64,000 nt of DNA, from the NCBI RefSeq assembly GCF_012489685.1, contig NC_080046.1, positions 34,993,176 to 35,057,175 on the forward strand. Reading direction: 5' to 3'. Below are positions 21,301 to 31,607 of this stretch, one piece after another (the stretch's first letter is position 1; each line of letters begins with the position of its first letter). The notes beneath the pieces are model-generated. The model did not search any database, was not told the origin of the DNA, and worked only from the letters and a program-made list of their open reading frames with translations. A program made the translations under genes and the position numbers. This DNA is from Lotus japonicus. Taxonomy: Eukaryota; Streptophyta; Magnoliopsida; Fabales; Fabaceae.

Positions 21301-23803
21301 TTTAGTGTAGAACAAAATGATAGAGAGGCCAACATAAAGCTTTTGAGAGGACATAAATTTAAAATTGATGCTATTAATCCATTGTATGTGATATGATGTC
21401 GTAGAGCTCAACTAAAACTTACTACAAATGGAGAATTGTAACGAAATAAGGATAGTAGAACCAAAGGAGAATGAGGCTAACATATAGCTTTGGAGTGGAG
21501 AAATTCCTCTCTAATCACAAAATGTGTCTTGTTGTACCTGAATAAGTTTAAGCTCATGATATTCCTCCACCGAATGTGAAGCAAGTTCGTAGAGCTCAAC
21601 TAAATGTGGGTGTTTAGGGTTTAGGGTATAGGGTTTAGAGTAGGACAAAAGGATAAAGTGGTAAACATATAGCTTTTGAAATGACATAAATTTAAAATCG
21701 ATGTTATTAATCTATTGTATGTGTTATGATTTCATAGAGCTCAACTAAAACTTATTACAAATGGAAAATAGTAACTAAATAAGTACAGTAGAATTAAAGG
21801 AGAATGAGGCCAACATATAGCTTTTGAGTGGAGAAAATCCTCACTAATGACAAAAAGTGTCTTGTTGTACCTGAATAAGTTTAAGCTCATGATATTCCTC
21901 CACCGAATGTGATGCAAGTTCGTAGAGCTCAACTAAATGTGGGTGATTAGGGTTTAGGGTTTAGGATTTAGGATTTAGAGTAGGACAAAAGGACAGAGAG
22001 GTAAACATATAGCTTTTGAAAGGACATAAATTTAAAATCGATGTTAGTAATCTATTGTATGTGTTATGATTTCATAGAGCTCAACTAAAACATATTACAA
22101 ATGGAAAATAGTAACGAAATAAGTACAGTAGAATTAAAGGAGACTGAGGCTAACATATAGCTTTTGAGTGGAGAAATTCATCTCTAATGACAAAAAGTGT
22201 CTTGTTGTTCCACAATAAGCTTAAGCTCAAGATATTCCTCCAACGAATGTGATGCATGTTCGTAGAGCTCAACTAAATGTGGGTATTTAGGATTTAGGGT
22301 TTAGGGTTTAGGGTAAGACAAAAGGATAAAGAGGCCAACGTAAAGCCTTTTAGAGGACTTAAATTTAAAATTGATGTTATTAATCCATTGTATGTGATAC
22401 GAGTTCGTAGAGCCTAACTAAAACTTACTACAAATGGAGAATTGTAACGAAATAAGTACAGTAGAACCAAAGGAGAATGAGGCCAACATATAGCTTTTGA
22501 GTGGAGAAATTCCCCTCTAATGACAAAAAGTGTCTTTTTGCACCACCATGAGTTTAAGCTCATGATATTTGTCCACCGAATATGATGCAATTTCAACTAA
22601 ATGTGGGTGTCTAGGGTATAGGGTATAGCTTTTGAGAGAACAAAAATTTAAAATTGATGTTATTAATCCATTGTATGTGATATGAGTTCATAGAGCTCAA
22701 CTAAAACTTACTACAAATGGAGAATTGTAAGGAAATAAGTATAGTAGAACCAAAGGAGAATGAGGCCAACATATAGCTTTTGAGTGGAGAAATTCCTCTC
22801 TAATGACAAAAAGTGTTTTTTTGCACCACCATGAGTTTAAGCTCATGATATTCGTCCACCGAATATGATGCAAGTTCAACTAAATGTGGGTGTTTACGGT
22901 TTAGGGTATAGGGTAGGACAAATGGATAAAGAGGCCAACATATAGCTTTTGAGATGACATAAATTTAAAATCGATGTTATTACTCCATTGAATGTGATAT
23001 GAGTTCGTAGAGCTCAACTAAAACTTACTACAAATGGAGAATGGTAACGAAATACGTACGGTAGAACCAAAGGAGAATGAGGCCAACATATAGCTTTTGA
23101 GGGGAGACACTCCTCTCTAATGACAAAAAGTGTCTTTGTGTACCAGAATAAGTTTAAGCTCATGATATACCTCCACCGAATGTGATGCAAATTCGTAGAG
23201 CTCAGCTAAATGTGGGTGTTCAGGGTTTAGAGTTTAGGGTTTAGGGTAGGACAAAAGGATAAAGAGGCAAACATGTAGCTTTTGAAAGGACATAAATTTA
23301 AAATCAATGATATTAATCCATTGTCTGCGATATGAGTTCGTAGAGCTCAACTAAAACTTACTACAAATGGAGAATTGTAACGAAATAAGTACAGTAGAAC
23401 CAAAGGAGAATGAGGCCAACATATAGCTTTTGAGTGGAGAAATTCCTATCTTATGACAAAAAGTGTCTTGTTGTACCAGAATTAGTTTAAGCTCATGATA
23501 TTCCTCCACCGAATGTTATGCAAGTTCGTCGAGCTCAACTAAATGTGGGTGTTTAGGGTTTAGGGCTCAGGGTTTTGAGTAGGACAAAATGATAAAGAGG
23601 CCAACGTAAAGGTTTTGAGAGGACATAAATTTAAAATTGATGTTATTAATCCATTGTATCTGATATGACTTCGTAGAGCTCAACGAAAACTTACTACAAA
23701 TGGAGAATTGTAACGAAATAAGTACAGTAGAACCAAAGGAGAATGAGGCCAACATATAGCTTTTGAGTGGAGAAATTCCTCTCTAATGACAAAAAGTGTC
23801 TTA
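18344..23803. repeat. Satellite array, about 333-bp monomers (right block)
   Basis: About 16 monomers with the same landmarks as the left block. Around 20076-21266 the spacing is exactly 333 bp over four monomers. Two shortened monomers of about 283 bp occur near 22414-22879, where the segment between GATGCAA and the telomere-like run is reduced. The array ends near 23803, inside the AAAAAGTGTCTT landmark. Confidence 0.95.
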
Positions 23804-23949
23804 TTACGCCTATTTATCTGTAACACTTATGCTATTAGGGTTTTCTTTGTGAGTTTTGTATTTAATTTATGTGTTGTCGTTCTAAGCCCAAGCACTGAGT
23901 TGTTATGAGTTGTTATCTCATCTTTATTGTAATTGTTGTGATTCAATTG
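23804..23949. other. AT-rich unassigned spacer
   Basis: Short AT-rich sequence between the satellite and the GTGACGA repeat block; nothing recognisable. Confidence 0.4.
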
Positions 23950-24440
23950 GGCAATAATTTGGTCAATGCTACAAATAATTTGGTCAATACTAAGAATAAT
24001 TTTAGTGACGATTTATATTTTGGTCATTATTACGAATAGTATATTAGTGACGATTTATATTTTGGTCACTAATACAAATATTATTAGAGATGATTTATAA
24101 CATGGTCACTACTAAGAATAGTTTTATTGTGATGATTATACGTTGGGCACTGTTACGAGTAGTATTAGTGACGATTTATAATTTCGTCACTACAAAAATA
24201 GTTTGAGTGATGATTTATAATTTGGTCACTACTAACAATTTATACTTTGGTTACTATTACGAATACTATTAGTAACGATTTCTACTTTGTCACTACTAAA
24301 AATAGTTTTAGCGACGATTTATAGCTTGGTTACCACTAATAATAGTTTTACTGACGATTTTAATATAGTCACAGCTATAAATAGTTTTAGTGGTGAAATA
24401 GAAATTGGTCACAAATAATACATATTTAGTGACAAAATTA
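23950..24440. repeat. About 40-bp degenerate tandem repeat, GTGACGATTTATA...GGTCACTA
   Basis: About ten to twelve imperfect copies of a unit with TTAGTGACGATTTATA, then TTTGGTCACTACTA, then AATAGTTT. GTGACGA and GGTCACTA are near-complementary, so each unit has weak internal dyad symmetry. Repeats of this type are common in subterminal regions of plant DNA transposons (CACTA and Mutator-like). No terminal inverted repeats were identified, so the class is not assigned. Confidence 0.7.
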
Positions 24441-25152
24441 ATAATCGTCTTTTCTTAGAAAATGAAAGATATATATATAGTGGCCGACCCTTATAGCAGT
24501 GCCCCTGAAAAAGAAAATTTACTTACCCCCTTGTATTTTTTTTAAACCCCATGAGTATTTTTATTTGCACCCATGACCCCACTTACACCTCTCTCTGTCA
24601 CACACTTACAGTGACGCCCTCACCCAGTCTTTCTCTCGCACTCTCACAGTCTCATTAGGTATGGCCGTCATCAAGCATTGAACCACACACGCATGAGCAG
24701 TCGAGCACGGCGCACCACCGGCCACCAGCCCACCACCACGCCACGCCACGCCACCACCGAACACGCCTCTCTATCTCTGCTTTGTATCTCACGAGAAGGT
24801 CACTTCATTTAGTGCTCTACGTTGGGAATCTGCACTCAAGGAGTCAAGGTTTCTTTCTTTCTTTCTTATATATATTGGTATGAATGTGAATATGTGATGG
24901 TCAGATGGTGGATGTGGAGTTTCATTGAGTTGGTTGTAGAGAAATGGGTGTACTGTTTACAGTTGTGTTTTTGTGCAATGTTCGTTTGAATGGTTTAGAA
25001 ATTAGATTGATAGATTGATGGTGTTCAGATTGATTAGGATTTAGAGGCATAAAACGGGTGGCGAGCAACTTTTGGGTAAGAAAGTGAGAATCAGATGATG
25101 ATGGTGTGTTAGTTTTTCAACCATACGGGCTTTTCCCTTCACACATCGTGAG
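24441..25152. other. Unassigned region, possible transposon end or gene-leader fragment
   Basis: It contains TAGTGGCCGACCCTTATAGC, a stretch of CCCC-rich text, and a CCACGCCACG/CCACCA-rich patch (24700-24765). A leader-like region follows, ending in CAAGGAGTCAAGGTTTCTTTC, which could be an exon/intron boundary, and a TTTC microsatellite. No open frame of note. A gene fragment captured by a transposon is possible but unproven. Confidence 0.3.
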
Positions 25153-28100
25153 TGTAAGACCCAGATTTCAGAACTGGATTAAATAATTATTTTTCTGACT
25201 CACGCGTAGGATCGGTGAAAGCGTGACAGGAGTTTGCTGTTTGGGAAAGTTTAATGAAGAAGAAAGTTCAGGAATTGCTTGAGGAGAGTACCATAGTCGT
25301 TTTAGGAGTTAGTGCGAGTGGTCTGCACACCCGCCTTATGGTGAGAGTGTCCAGAAAAGGCTAATTCCGCTCTCAAAGCACTGTTTAAGCGAAATTCTAA
25401 ATCCTTGGAAAAATAGGAAGTTCTCTTTATTTTTCCCTCGACCATCGTTTCATTTCGGAACTCTGGACTGTACGCACGATAGGTTTCATTTCTCGAAAGT
25501 CTGACGACGCTAAATTCTATTCTCTAAAAACTCTAAATTCAGACGCTGAATGAAGACTTTTTTCTATTCGGAGCTTCTAACGAAGTTTCCATCCGGGTTG
25601 CCAGTTTTCTTTCGACGTTTCCAATCTTTCTTTAGAACGAAGTTTTGTCATCCGACTTTCACTGCAAAAAGTAGTTTTTCGGGGCATTTTTGCTCACACC
25701 GCTTTTGGATCGTTTTCTTCAAATTCAAGAGACTTGTTTTGAGTTCTGGAATTCTGTCGCCAGAATCTCACTTAGAATTCACCGATGTCGCCATCAAATT
25801 TGTTTTTCAAAGTTTCGACTTTGAGTTTTTGAACCTTAATTTTGGACCAAAGTGCCCCTAACTAGTCGTAATTCAAACCGTTCGTCCCAAAATTTTTCCG
25901 ACAGTTTCCATACCCTAGTTTTACCCTAAAACTACCTAGGAATTAAATTAGATCGAAGAAAAAGCGCCATAACCCCTATTTCTAGAGAGTGGCCGAGAGC
26001 ATGTTTGGGGGGGGGGGATAATTTCGTTTTCGCGATAACTCGTCCTCTCGTGCTCGATTGTTGTACTCCGCAGCTTTATACGCTTTGTCTATCGTTAGTT
26101 AACCTTGTTATGATCGAATTGATTGTGTTTGGATTGATTTTCGCTTTGTTTGCTCTAAGGATCAGTTGAAGGAACTTGGGGTGGTACCGGGCTAGCTTGT
26201 GAGGAAAACCTACACCGCGAGACTGGAACAACTCAAGGTTAGGGCAACTTACTTACTAGCTATTGTATTGTAGGCGTCGATAAATTCGACTTGAATATTG
26301 TTTATCGCTTTGAACTGGAAAATGTTTTCTGGAGGCTTCGGCAGAGTGAACTGATATGAGACGTGTGTCTCCGTTTTCTGAGAGGCTTCGGCCATTTACT
26401 GGTTTCCGTCTTATGATTTCCGCACTAAATTATTATTATATTGCTTCTTATAGCTTGAGATATTGATATTTTTATCGAATTGTGCGCTTGGACGCGATTG
26501 CGGAGTGTAGGACAAATGAATTGATTCAATTTGATCATTCGGGTTGAAATAATAACCCTAGGCCGGTCCTGACCAGAGGTCTGAGATCTAGCCCTTCCTG
26601 AAATACTTAGACTTTTCCCGGAGTTTACACTTGGGGGATTTTGGGGACTTTGATTAGTTAGAACATGGAACCTGATAATTCATGAAACTTAGATTTTGAC
26701 AATAAACCTCATAATTGAATTAACTCAACTCGAAACGCTTTAATTAATTAACGATGACCTTAGGGAAACTTAGGAAATTGAAATGATTGTGAAATACGGG
26801 AATAAGTCGACAAGCCATGACTTGAGCAAAAACTAAGCGTGGGAGATACCCTTCTCGCTCGTTGAGTCGTTAGCTTGACCATCAAGGGGAGTAGTCAACA
26901 TAATTCATAAGGGAAATAAGTGCTTCCTTGCACTTCGTAAATTATTTGATCTATAGTGACCAGGGAAATGTCATTGAATGCTTCATGTACTCCGGCTTTT
27001 CACAGCCTAGTCGCAAGACGACTCTGACCTTCGGGTACTTTTAAATTGAAATTGTAGTTAAAAACGTACGTGCGAGGACGATTCGATGTTTGGCTAACCA
27101 TATTGCATCATGCATACATTCGGGGCTTGGGACGATCGAAAGATCGGGCCTCGGTGAAATTGGGACGACTTCGGTCGGCTTCACGAAGGTTGGGACGGTC
27201 GCAAGACCGGCCTTCATCGAAGAACACCAAGAGTGTATCTTTGACATAGCGGGCAAAAATGGTTCAACCTGGAGGGGTTAGAATTGATCCAGCTATGTAT
27301 GGGTTTGAAAGCGACACCCGAGCGGAAATGGTTACACACTAGGCCAGTGGTGACTGACTCGATGGTGCCCATCCCAAACAAACTATCCGGATCATTTTGA
27401 ATTGCATTTCACGCATACATGTACCCTAACTGGAATCGCGTGTTGTTTGCATTATTGAATTATTGTTAGAGCCGATAACATGCTAGGAATATATATAAAC
27501 ATATATATATATACCCCCATCACATGCTGTTTGTATATTTACTCTATTCCGTGAGTTGACCCTAGCGCCTTGGCTTTGGTTGTATGTTTGTGTTTGGGCG
27601 GTCGGCCTGCTGCCAGACGTTCGACAACTAGTTCGAGATGATTCATCTCTCGGGGAGGACCGGGAGCGTAGCGACTACTACTAAACCATTCAGCGAGGAC
27701 CCGGACGGAATGCATAATCAGATGAGGGTCGATGGTAGAAGTGTAGGGTATGGGTGTATAGAGTCTTTCAAGGTTAGGTGTTATTGTTAAAGCTCTGACT
27801 AGTCGAGTCTGTATTTGGGGCAGGGTAGGTCCCCGACACATTACTTTTTGTGTGGTTCTCTGTCATGGGGATCACAGAGAGTAGTCGGACATTAGAAGGT
27901 CTGGAGGAGGTCGTTTTGGGCTGACTCTCTCATGTTTTTGGAGCACTGTACTTATAACCTCTCACTTGATTTCTGGACTTGAACTTATTCTGCCTTCGAG
28001 CTCACTTTCTGTCACTTGCTCTTACTCGTGACACTTTGGGGTTACAGCAGGGCTGTAATAGTATTGTAAATTAGTTTATCTTTATCGTTTCTTGGGTTGT

Positions 28101-28222
28101 GTCTCTATCTTTAAAGTGTCTTTATTTCAAAAAGGAAACAAACCAACGAAAAAAATACCTGCTTTTCCGGTTGAAGTTTATTTTGAGATACTAAAGTGAC
28201 ACCCGGAAATCGGGTTGTTACA
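25153..28222 (+). mobile_element. 5' LTR of Tekay element A, 3,070 bp
   Basis: Begins TGTAAGACCC and ends CGGGTTGTTACA immediately before the primer-binding site. Contains GTGGCCGAG followed shortly by an 11-G run (26007-26017), as in the other Tekay LTRs, and at 27116-27215 a set of GGGACGAT/GGTCG short repeats in the position of the minisatellites of elements B and C. No gene inside. Confidence 0.88.
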
Positions 28223-28225
28223 TTG

Positions 28226-28237
28226 TGGTATCAGAGC
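28226..28237 (+). other. Primer-binding site (initiator tRNA-Met), element A
   Basis: TGGTATCAGAGC, three bases after the LTR end; complementary to the 3' end of plant initiator tRNA-Met, the usual primer of these elements. Confidence 0.9.
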
Positions 28238-28432
28238 TTAGTCGAGTCTTTCGGGAGTCTTTGGGGAATAGGTCTTCTGTGCTAGGTTGTGTGACTCTGC
28301 AAAGAGTAAAAACTTGATTGTCTGTAGAGCGATTTTTGCTCTAATTGTTTGCGTTACTACTTAATCATACTGAATGGTTTATCTAATACTACCTTATGGT
28401 TAGTACTAATTGGAAGTTTGACGAAACATAGG

Positions 28433-29278
28433 ATGGTGGACCCTAACCGGATGGCGGAGGAAATAGCTACAATGATCGAGGCAATGATGAACCAGGCTGC
28501 TGAAGACTCTTACATGCGCGCTGAAGAGGCTTCACGTGAGCATCACCAACGAGTGATGGCAGCGGCAATGTATTAGGAAAGAGGAATGGACCGAACAGGA
28601 GCTGGGGGACCAATGAGGTCGGGTTCCCAAGGCTACAACGGAAGGGAGAGCTACCATCAGTGGAAACCGTATCAGCGTCCCGAGGGAAGAGACCTTATCT
28701 CAGGAGCGTACAAACCAACGATTGCTGCTACTAGAGGGAAGCCAGTTGATGACAAAGATGTGACATGTTTCCGTTGCGGAAAGTTTGGGAATTTTTCTAA
28801 CAAGTGCTCAGTGATTGGATCAAGATGTTTCAAGTGTAACCGAGAGGGGCATCTGGCTGTGAACTGCAAGACACTCTCGGGGGGACCATCTGACAGTAAG
28901 ATGAAAGGGAATGATGCTACCGGAGGAACAGGAAACAACACTTCGGGCAAAAGAGTGACGTGTTACAGGTGCAGGAAGGTGGGACACTACACTAACAAGT
29001 GTCCAGACGGGGGACCTCTATGCTTCACCTGTGGGGAAATCGGGCACTATGCCAGTAGGTGCAAGATCAAGGGAAGGCTATGCTTCATTTGCAACAAACC
29101 GGGACACATCGCTAGAGATTGCAAGGCACCCAAGGGCGAATCATCAGGGAATGTTGGGAAAGGAAAACAACTTGCTATAGAGGAAAAAGTTCACACCAAG
29201 GACGGTGCAAGAGCTGAGGAGTTGAACGAGGAAGAGCGTGGGGACGATGGTAATATTTTAACTGTTCTCTTATTCTAG
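28433..29278 (+). pseudogene. Tekay element A gag, capsid region deleted, five zinc knuckles
   Basis: Starts MVDPNRMAEEIATMIEAMM. An in-frame TAG at 28574-28576 interrupts it, and the same frame continues with GMDRTGAGGPMRSGSQ. Compared with the intact gag of element C, the central retrotransposon-gag (capsid) domain of about 200 residues is absent. The nucleocapsid part is expanded: CFRCGKFGNFSNKC (N replaces the zinc-binding H), CFKCNREGHLAVNC, CYRCRKVGHYTNKC, CFTCGEIGHYASRC and CFICNKPGHIARDC. These knuckles bind genomic RNA in the particle. Element B lacks the capsid core at a similar place. Confidence 0.85.
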
Positions 29279-29529
29279 AATAACTTACTCCTTTATCTTC
29301 GAAGCGAGTATGACGCGAATAACTTGTGTTTACTACTTAAACTTTGACCTTATGATTATTATCCCTACTAGGACCTTATTCAAAGTTGCTCGTGATTTAA
29401 CTATAGAAGTTATACGAGGTCTAGAATAGCACGCTGAGCTAGGAAGTTGTTTTACCAATGCATCGATAAGGAAGCTAGGATCTTAAGGAATTTCCTTATG
29501 GATACTATACGTAGGATATTAGGGCGTTT

Positions 29530-29890
29530 TGTTCTGGAGATGTACCTGGACCACCGCCGGTATGCGACGTGGAGTTTGTGATTGATATTGTACCTGGAAC
29601 CGAACCGATTTCGATTTCGGCAAAAGGATTCATTCGACCAAGTGTTTCACCTTGGGGAGCGCCAGTGTTATTCGTCAAGAAGAAAGACGGAAAGTCTAGA
29701 TTGTGTGTGGACTATCGACAGCTCAACAAGGCAACTGTCAAGAACAGATATCTGTTGCCAAGAATTGATGACTTGATGGATCAACTTCAAGGGGTGGCCG
29801 TGTTTTCCAAGATAGATTTGAAATCAGGCTATCATCAGATCAGAGTGAAGACTGAGGATATACCGAAGACAGTGACACGAATCAGAAGTT
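29530..29890 (+). pseudogene. Tekay element A reverse transcriptase, N-terminal part only
   Basis: Contains [30 protein letters not shown] and the first catalytic block [15 protein letters not shown]. The protein then jumps from EDIPKT straight into the sequence that normally lies after the RT palm (VT.IRS..GLGW), so the YxDD-type catalytic block is gone. A shorter gap just before FIRPSVSP removes about twenty expected residues. Almost no protease sequence remains between 29279 and 29530. Confidence 0.85.
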
Positions 29891-30526
29891 GTGGGCTTGG
29901 CTGGATATTATGGACGTTTCATTGAGGGATTTGCCAAGATTGTTGGGCCTTTGACTCAACTTACGAGGAAGGATCAACCTTTTGCATGGACAGAAGCGTG
30001 TGAGACGAGTTTTCAGACCATGAAGGAACATTTGACGACGTCACCTATGCTTAATTTGCCACAACTGGAGGAACCTTATGAAGTCTACTGTGATGCTTCA
30101 CATCACGGCTTGGGATGTGTACGGATGCAACATCGGAAAGTGGTGGCTTATGCTTCGAGACAGCTGAAGACTCATGAGAAGAACTACCTGACGCACGATT
30201 TGGAGTTAGTTGCTATTGTGTTTTCGCTTAAAATCTGGAGGCATTACCTCTATGGTTGTACTTTCACGATATTTAGCGATCACAAGAGTCTAAAATACTT
30301 GTTTGATCAGAAGGAGCTGAACATGAGGCAACAACGATGGATGGAGTTCATCAAGGACTACGAGTTTACGTTGCAATATCACCCTGGGAAGGCAAATGTA
30401 GTTGTTGATGCTTTGAGTAGGAAGATGCATGTCTCGTCAATGATGGTTAGAGAGCTGGAGTTGCTAGAACAATTTCGAGATATGAGCTTGGGGGTGACAA
30501 CGTCTGAGGGAATGTGTTCGGCATGA
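29891..30526 (+). pseudogene. Tekay element A RNase H region
   Basis: Follows the RT deletion. Contains [58 protein letters not shown] and [17 protein letters not shown], all typical of the gypsy RT-RNase H tether and RNase H. It ends with a stop at 30524-30526 near the start of the integrase linker. It would degrade RNA in RNA-DNA hybrids if expressed. Confidence 0.85.
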
Positions 30527-30639
30527 TCAGAATCGCGAGTGGATTGATGGAAGAGATTAGAGAGCAACAATTGCAAGATGCGTTTCTGCTAGAATAGAAA
30601 AACTTGGTGACTCAAGGGAAAGACCCGAAGTTTAAGGTA

Positions 30640-31327
30640 GGAGCTGACAACATCCTACGATGCAAAGACAGAGTATGTGTACCCAACAACCCAGAATTAA
30701 GAAGGCTAATCATGGATGAATGACACAAGAGCAAGTGGAGCATTCATCCTGGAATGACAAAGACGTATCAAGACTTGAAACTGAATTTCTGGTGGCCGGG
30801 AATGAAGAAACAAGTGGCCGAGTATGTAGCTGCATGTTTGACTTGTCAGAAGGCGAAGGTAGAGCATCAGAGGCCTGCCGGTATGCTACAGAGTCTAGAC
30901 GTGCCAAAATGGAAATGGGATAGTATCTCCATGGCTTTCGTGGTGGCTTTGTCGAGGACAAAGAAGAGGTATGATTCGATTTGGGTAATTGTGGATCGTT
31001 TGACCATGTCCGCACATTTTCTACCAGTGAGAACTACCTACAACGTGGAGATGTTGGCTGAGATTTATGTGGCAGAGATTTTGTGACTGCACGGAGTTCC
31101 GACGAGTATTGTTTCTGACCGAGATCCGAAGTTTACTTCGGACTTTTGGGGACCTCTTCATGAGGCGCTAGGAACCAAGCTGAGATTGAGTTCGGCGTAT
31201 CATCCACAAACTGACGGGCAGACAGAGAGAACTATTCAGTCGTTAGAGGATCTACTGCGTGCTTGTGTGTTGGACAACAAAGAAAGATGGCATGATCTTC
31301 TGCCATTGATCGAATTCACCTATGGTC
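30640..31327 (+). pseudogene. Tekay element A integrase, interrupted by the Tat element
   Basis: The zinc-binding HHCC domain is present (SIHPGM, CLTCQKAK) but preceded by an in-frame TGA at 30720-30722 where the expected motif 'ECHKS' has Cys. The catalytic core has [33 protein letters not shown] and [20 protein letters not shown], so D, D and E are visible, with a TGA (31084-31086) in the middle. The sequence stops in the codons for EFTY, where the Tat LTR starts. Confidence 0.85.
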
Positions 31328-31548
31328 TGATATGGGCGAATCAATGTATCTGACAATTGGCCTGACCAAACTTATGTACCAAATGGGTCGGGCAACCCAT
31401 GGTCCAACCGGACTAAAACCCAAGCTATAAATAACAGGCACCGCCCAAGCGGTGGGGGACCTATCATTTCACGCATTTTTTACTCACTTGTTTACTTCTT
31501 GTTCGCTCTCTAGTTTGATTAGCCCTGTCGGTAGTTCCATACCGGAAC
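31328..31548 (+). mobile_element. 5' LTR (or LTR remnant) of the Tat element, 221 bp
   Basis: Runs from TGATATGGGC to ...CCGGAACA and is followed by TTGGCGCCCACCGTGGGGCC, the usual Tat post-LTR sequence. At 221 bp it is short for this lineage, so the 5' part may be deleted and the TG at 31328 may be coincidental. Confidence 0.55.
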
Positions 31549-31549
31549 A

Positions 31550-31567
31550 TTGGCGCCCACCGTGGGG
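31550..31567 (+). other. Primer-binding site of the Tat element
   Basis: TGGCGCCCACCGTGGGGC, directly after the LTR-like sequence. The type is typical for Tat elements; I do not assign the tRNA with certainty. Confidence 0.6.
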
Positions 31568-31607
31568 CCGAAGGATACTTTCCTAGGCTTCATTTTTCAC
31601 TGCAATA

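Larger units (their letters stand above)
25153..31327 (+). mobile_element. Tekay-like Ty3/gypsy element A, decayed; 5' LTR, gag, partial pol
   Basis: Order: LTR 25153-28222, tRNA-Met-type primer-binding site, gag with zinc knuckles, truncated RT, RNase H, integrase. The integrase is cut at 31327 by the Tat element. The 3' half and 3' LTR should lie beyond the window, past the nested elements. There are internal deletions in the gag capsid region, protease region and RT, and several nonsense codons. The 5 bp before the LTR are GTGAG, which would be the target duplication to look for downstream. Confidence 0.88.

Noticed and set aside
2034..23755. Minus-strand open frames of about 63 codons (…NLHHIRWRNIM…) repeated in many satellite monomers
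   Set aside because: They start at TTG, not ATG, follow the monomer period exactly, and change as the satellite changes. Some merge to 101 codons by chance. No sign of a gene.
27539..27841. 100-codon minus-strand frame in the LTR of element A
   Set aside because: No recognisable features; overlaps conserved LTR sequence of the sense strand.
28586..29278. Possible cellular CCHC zinc-finger (CNBP-like) gene
   Set aside because: It lies right after a Tekay LTR and primer-binding site and matches the gag tails of elements B and C.
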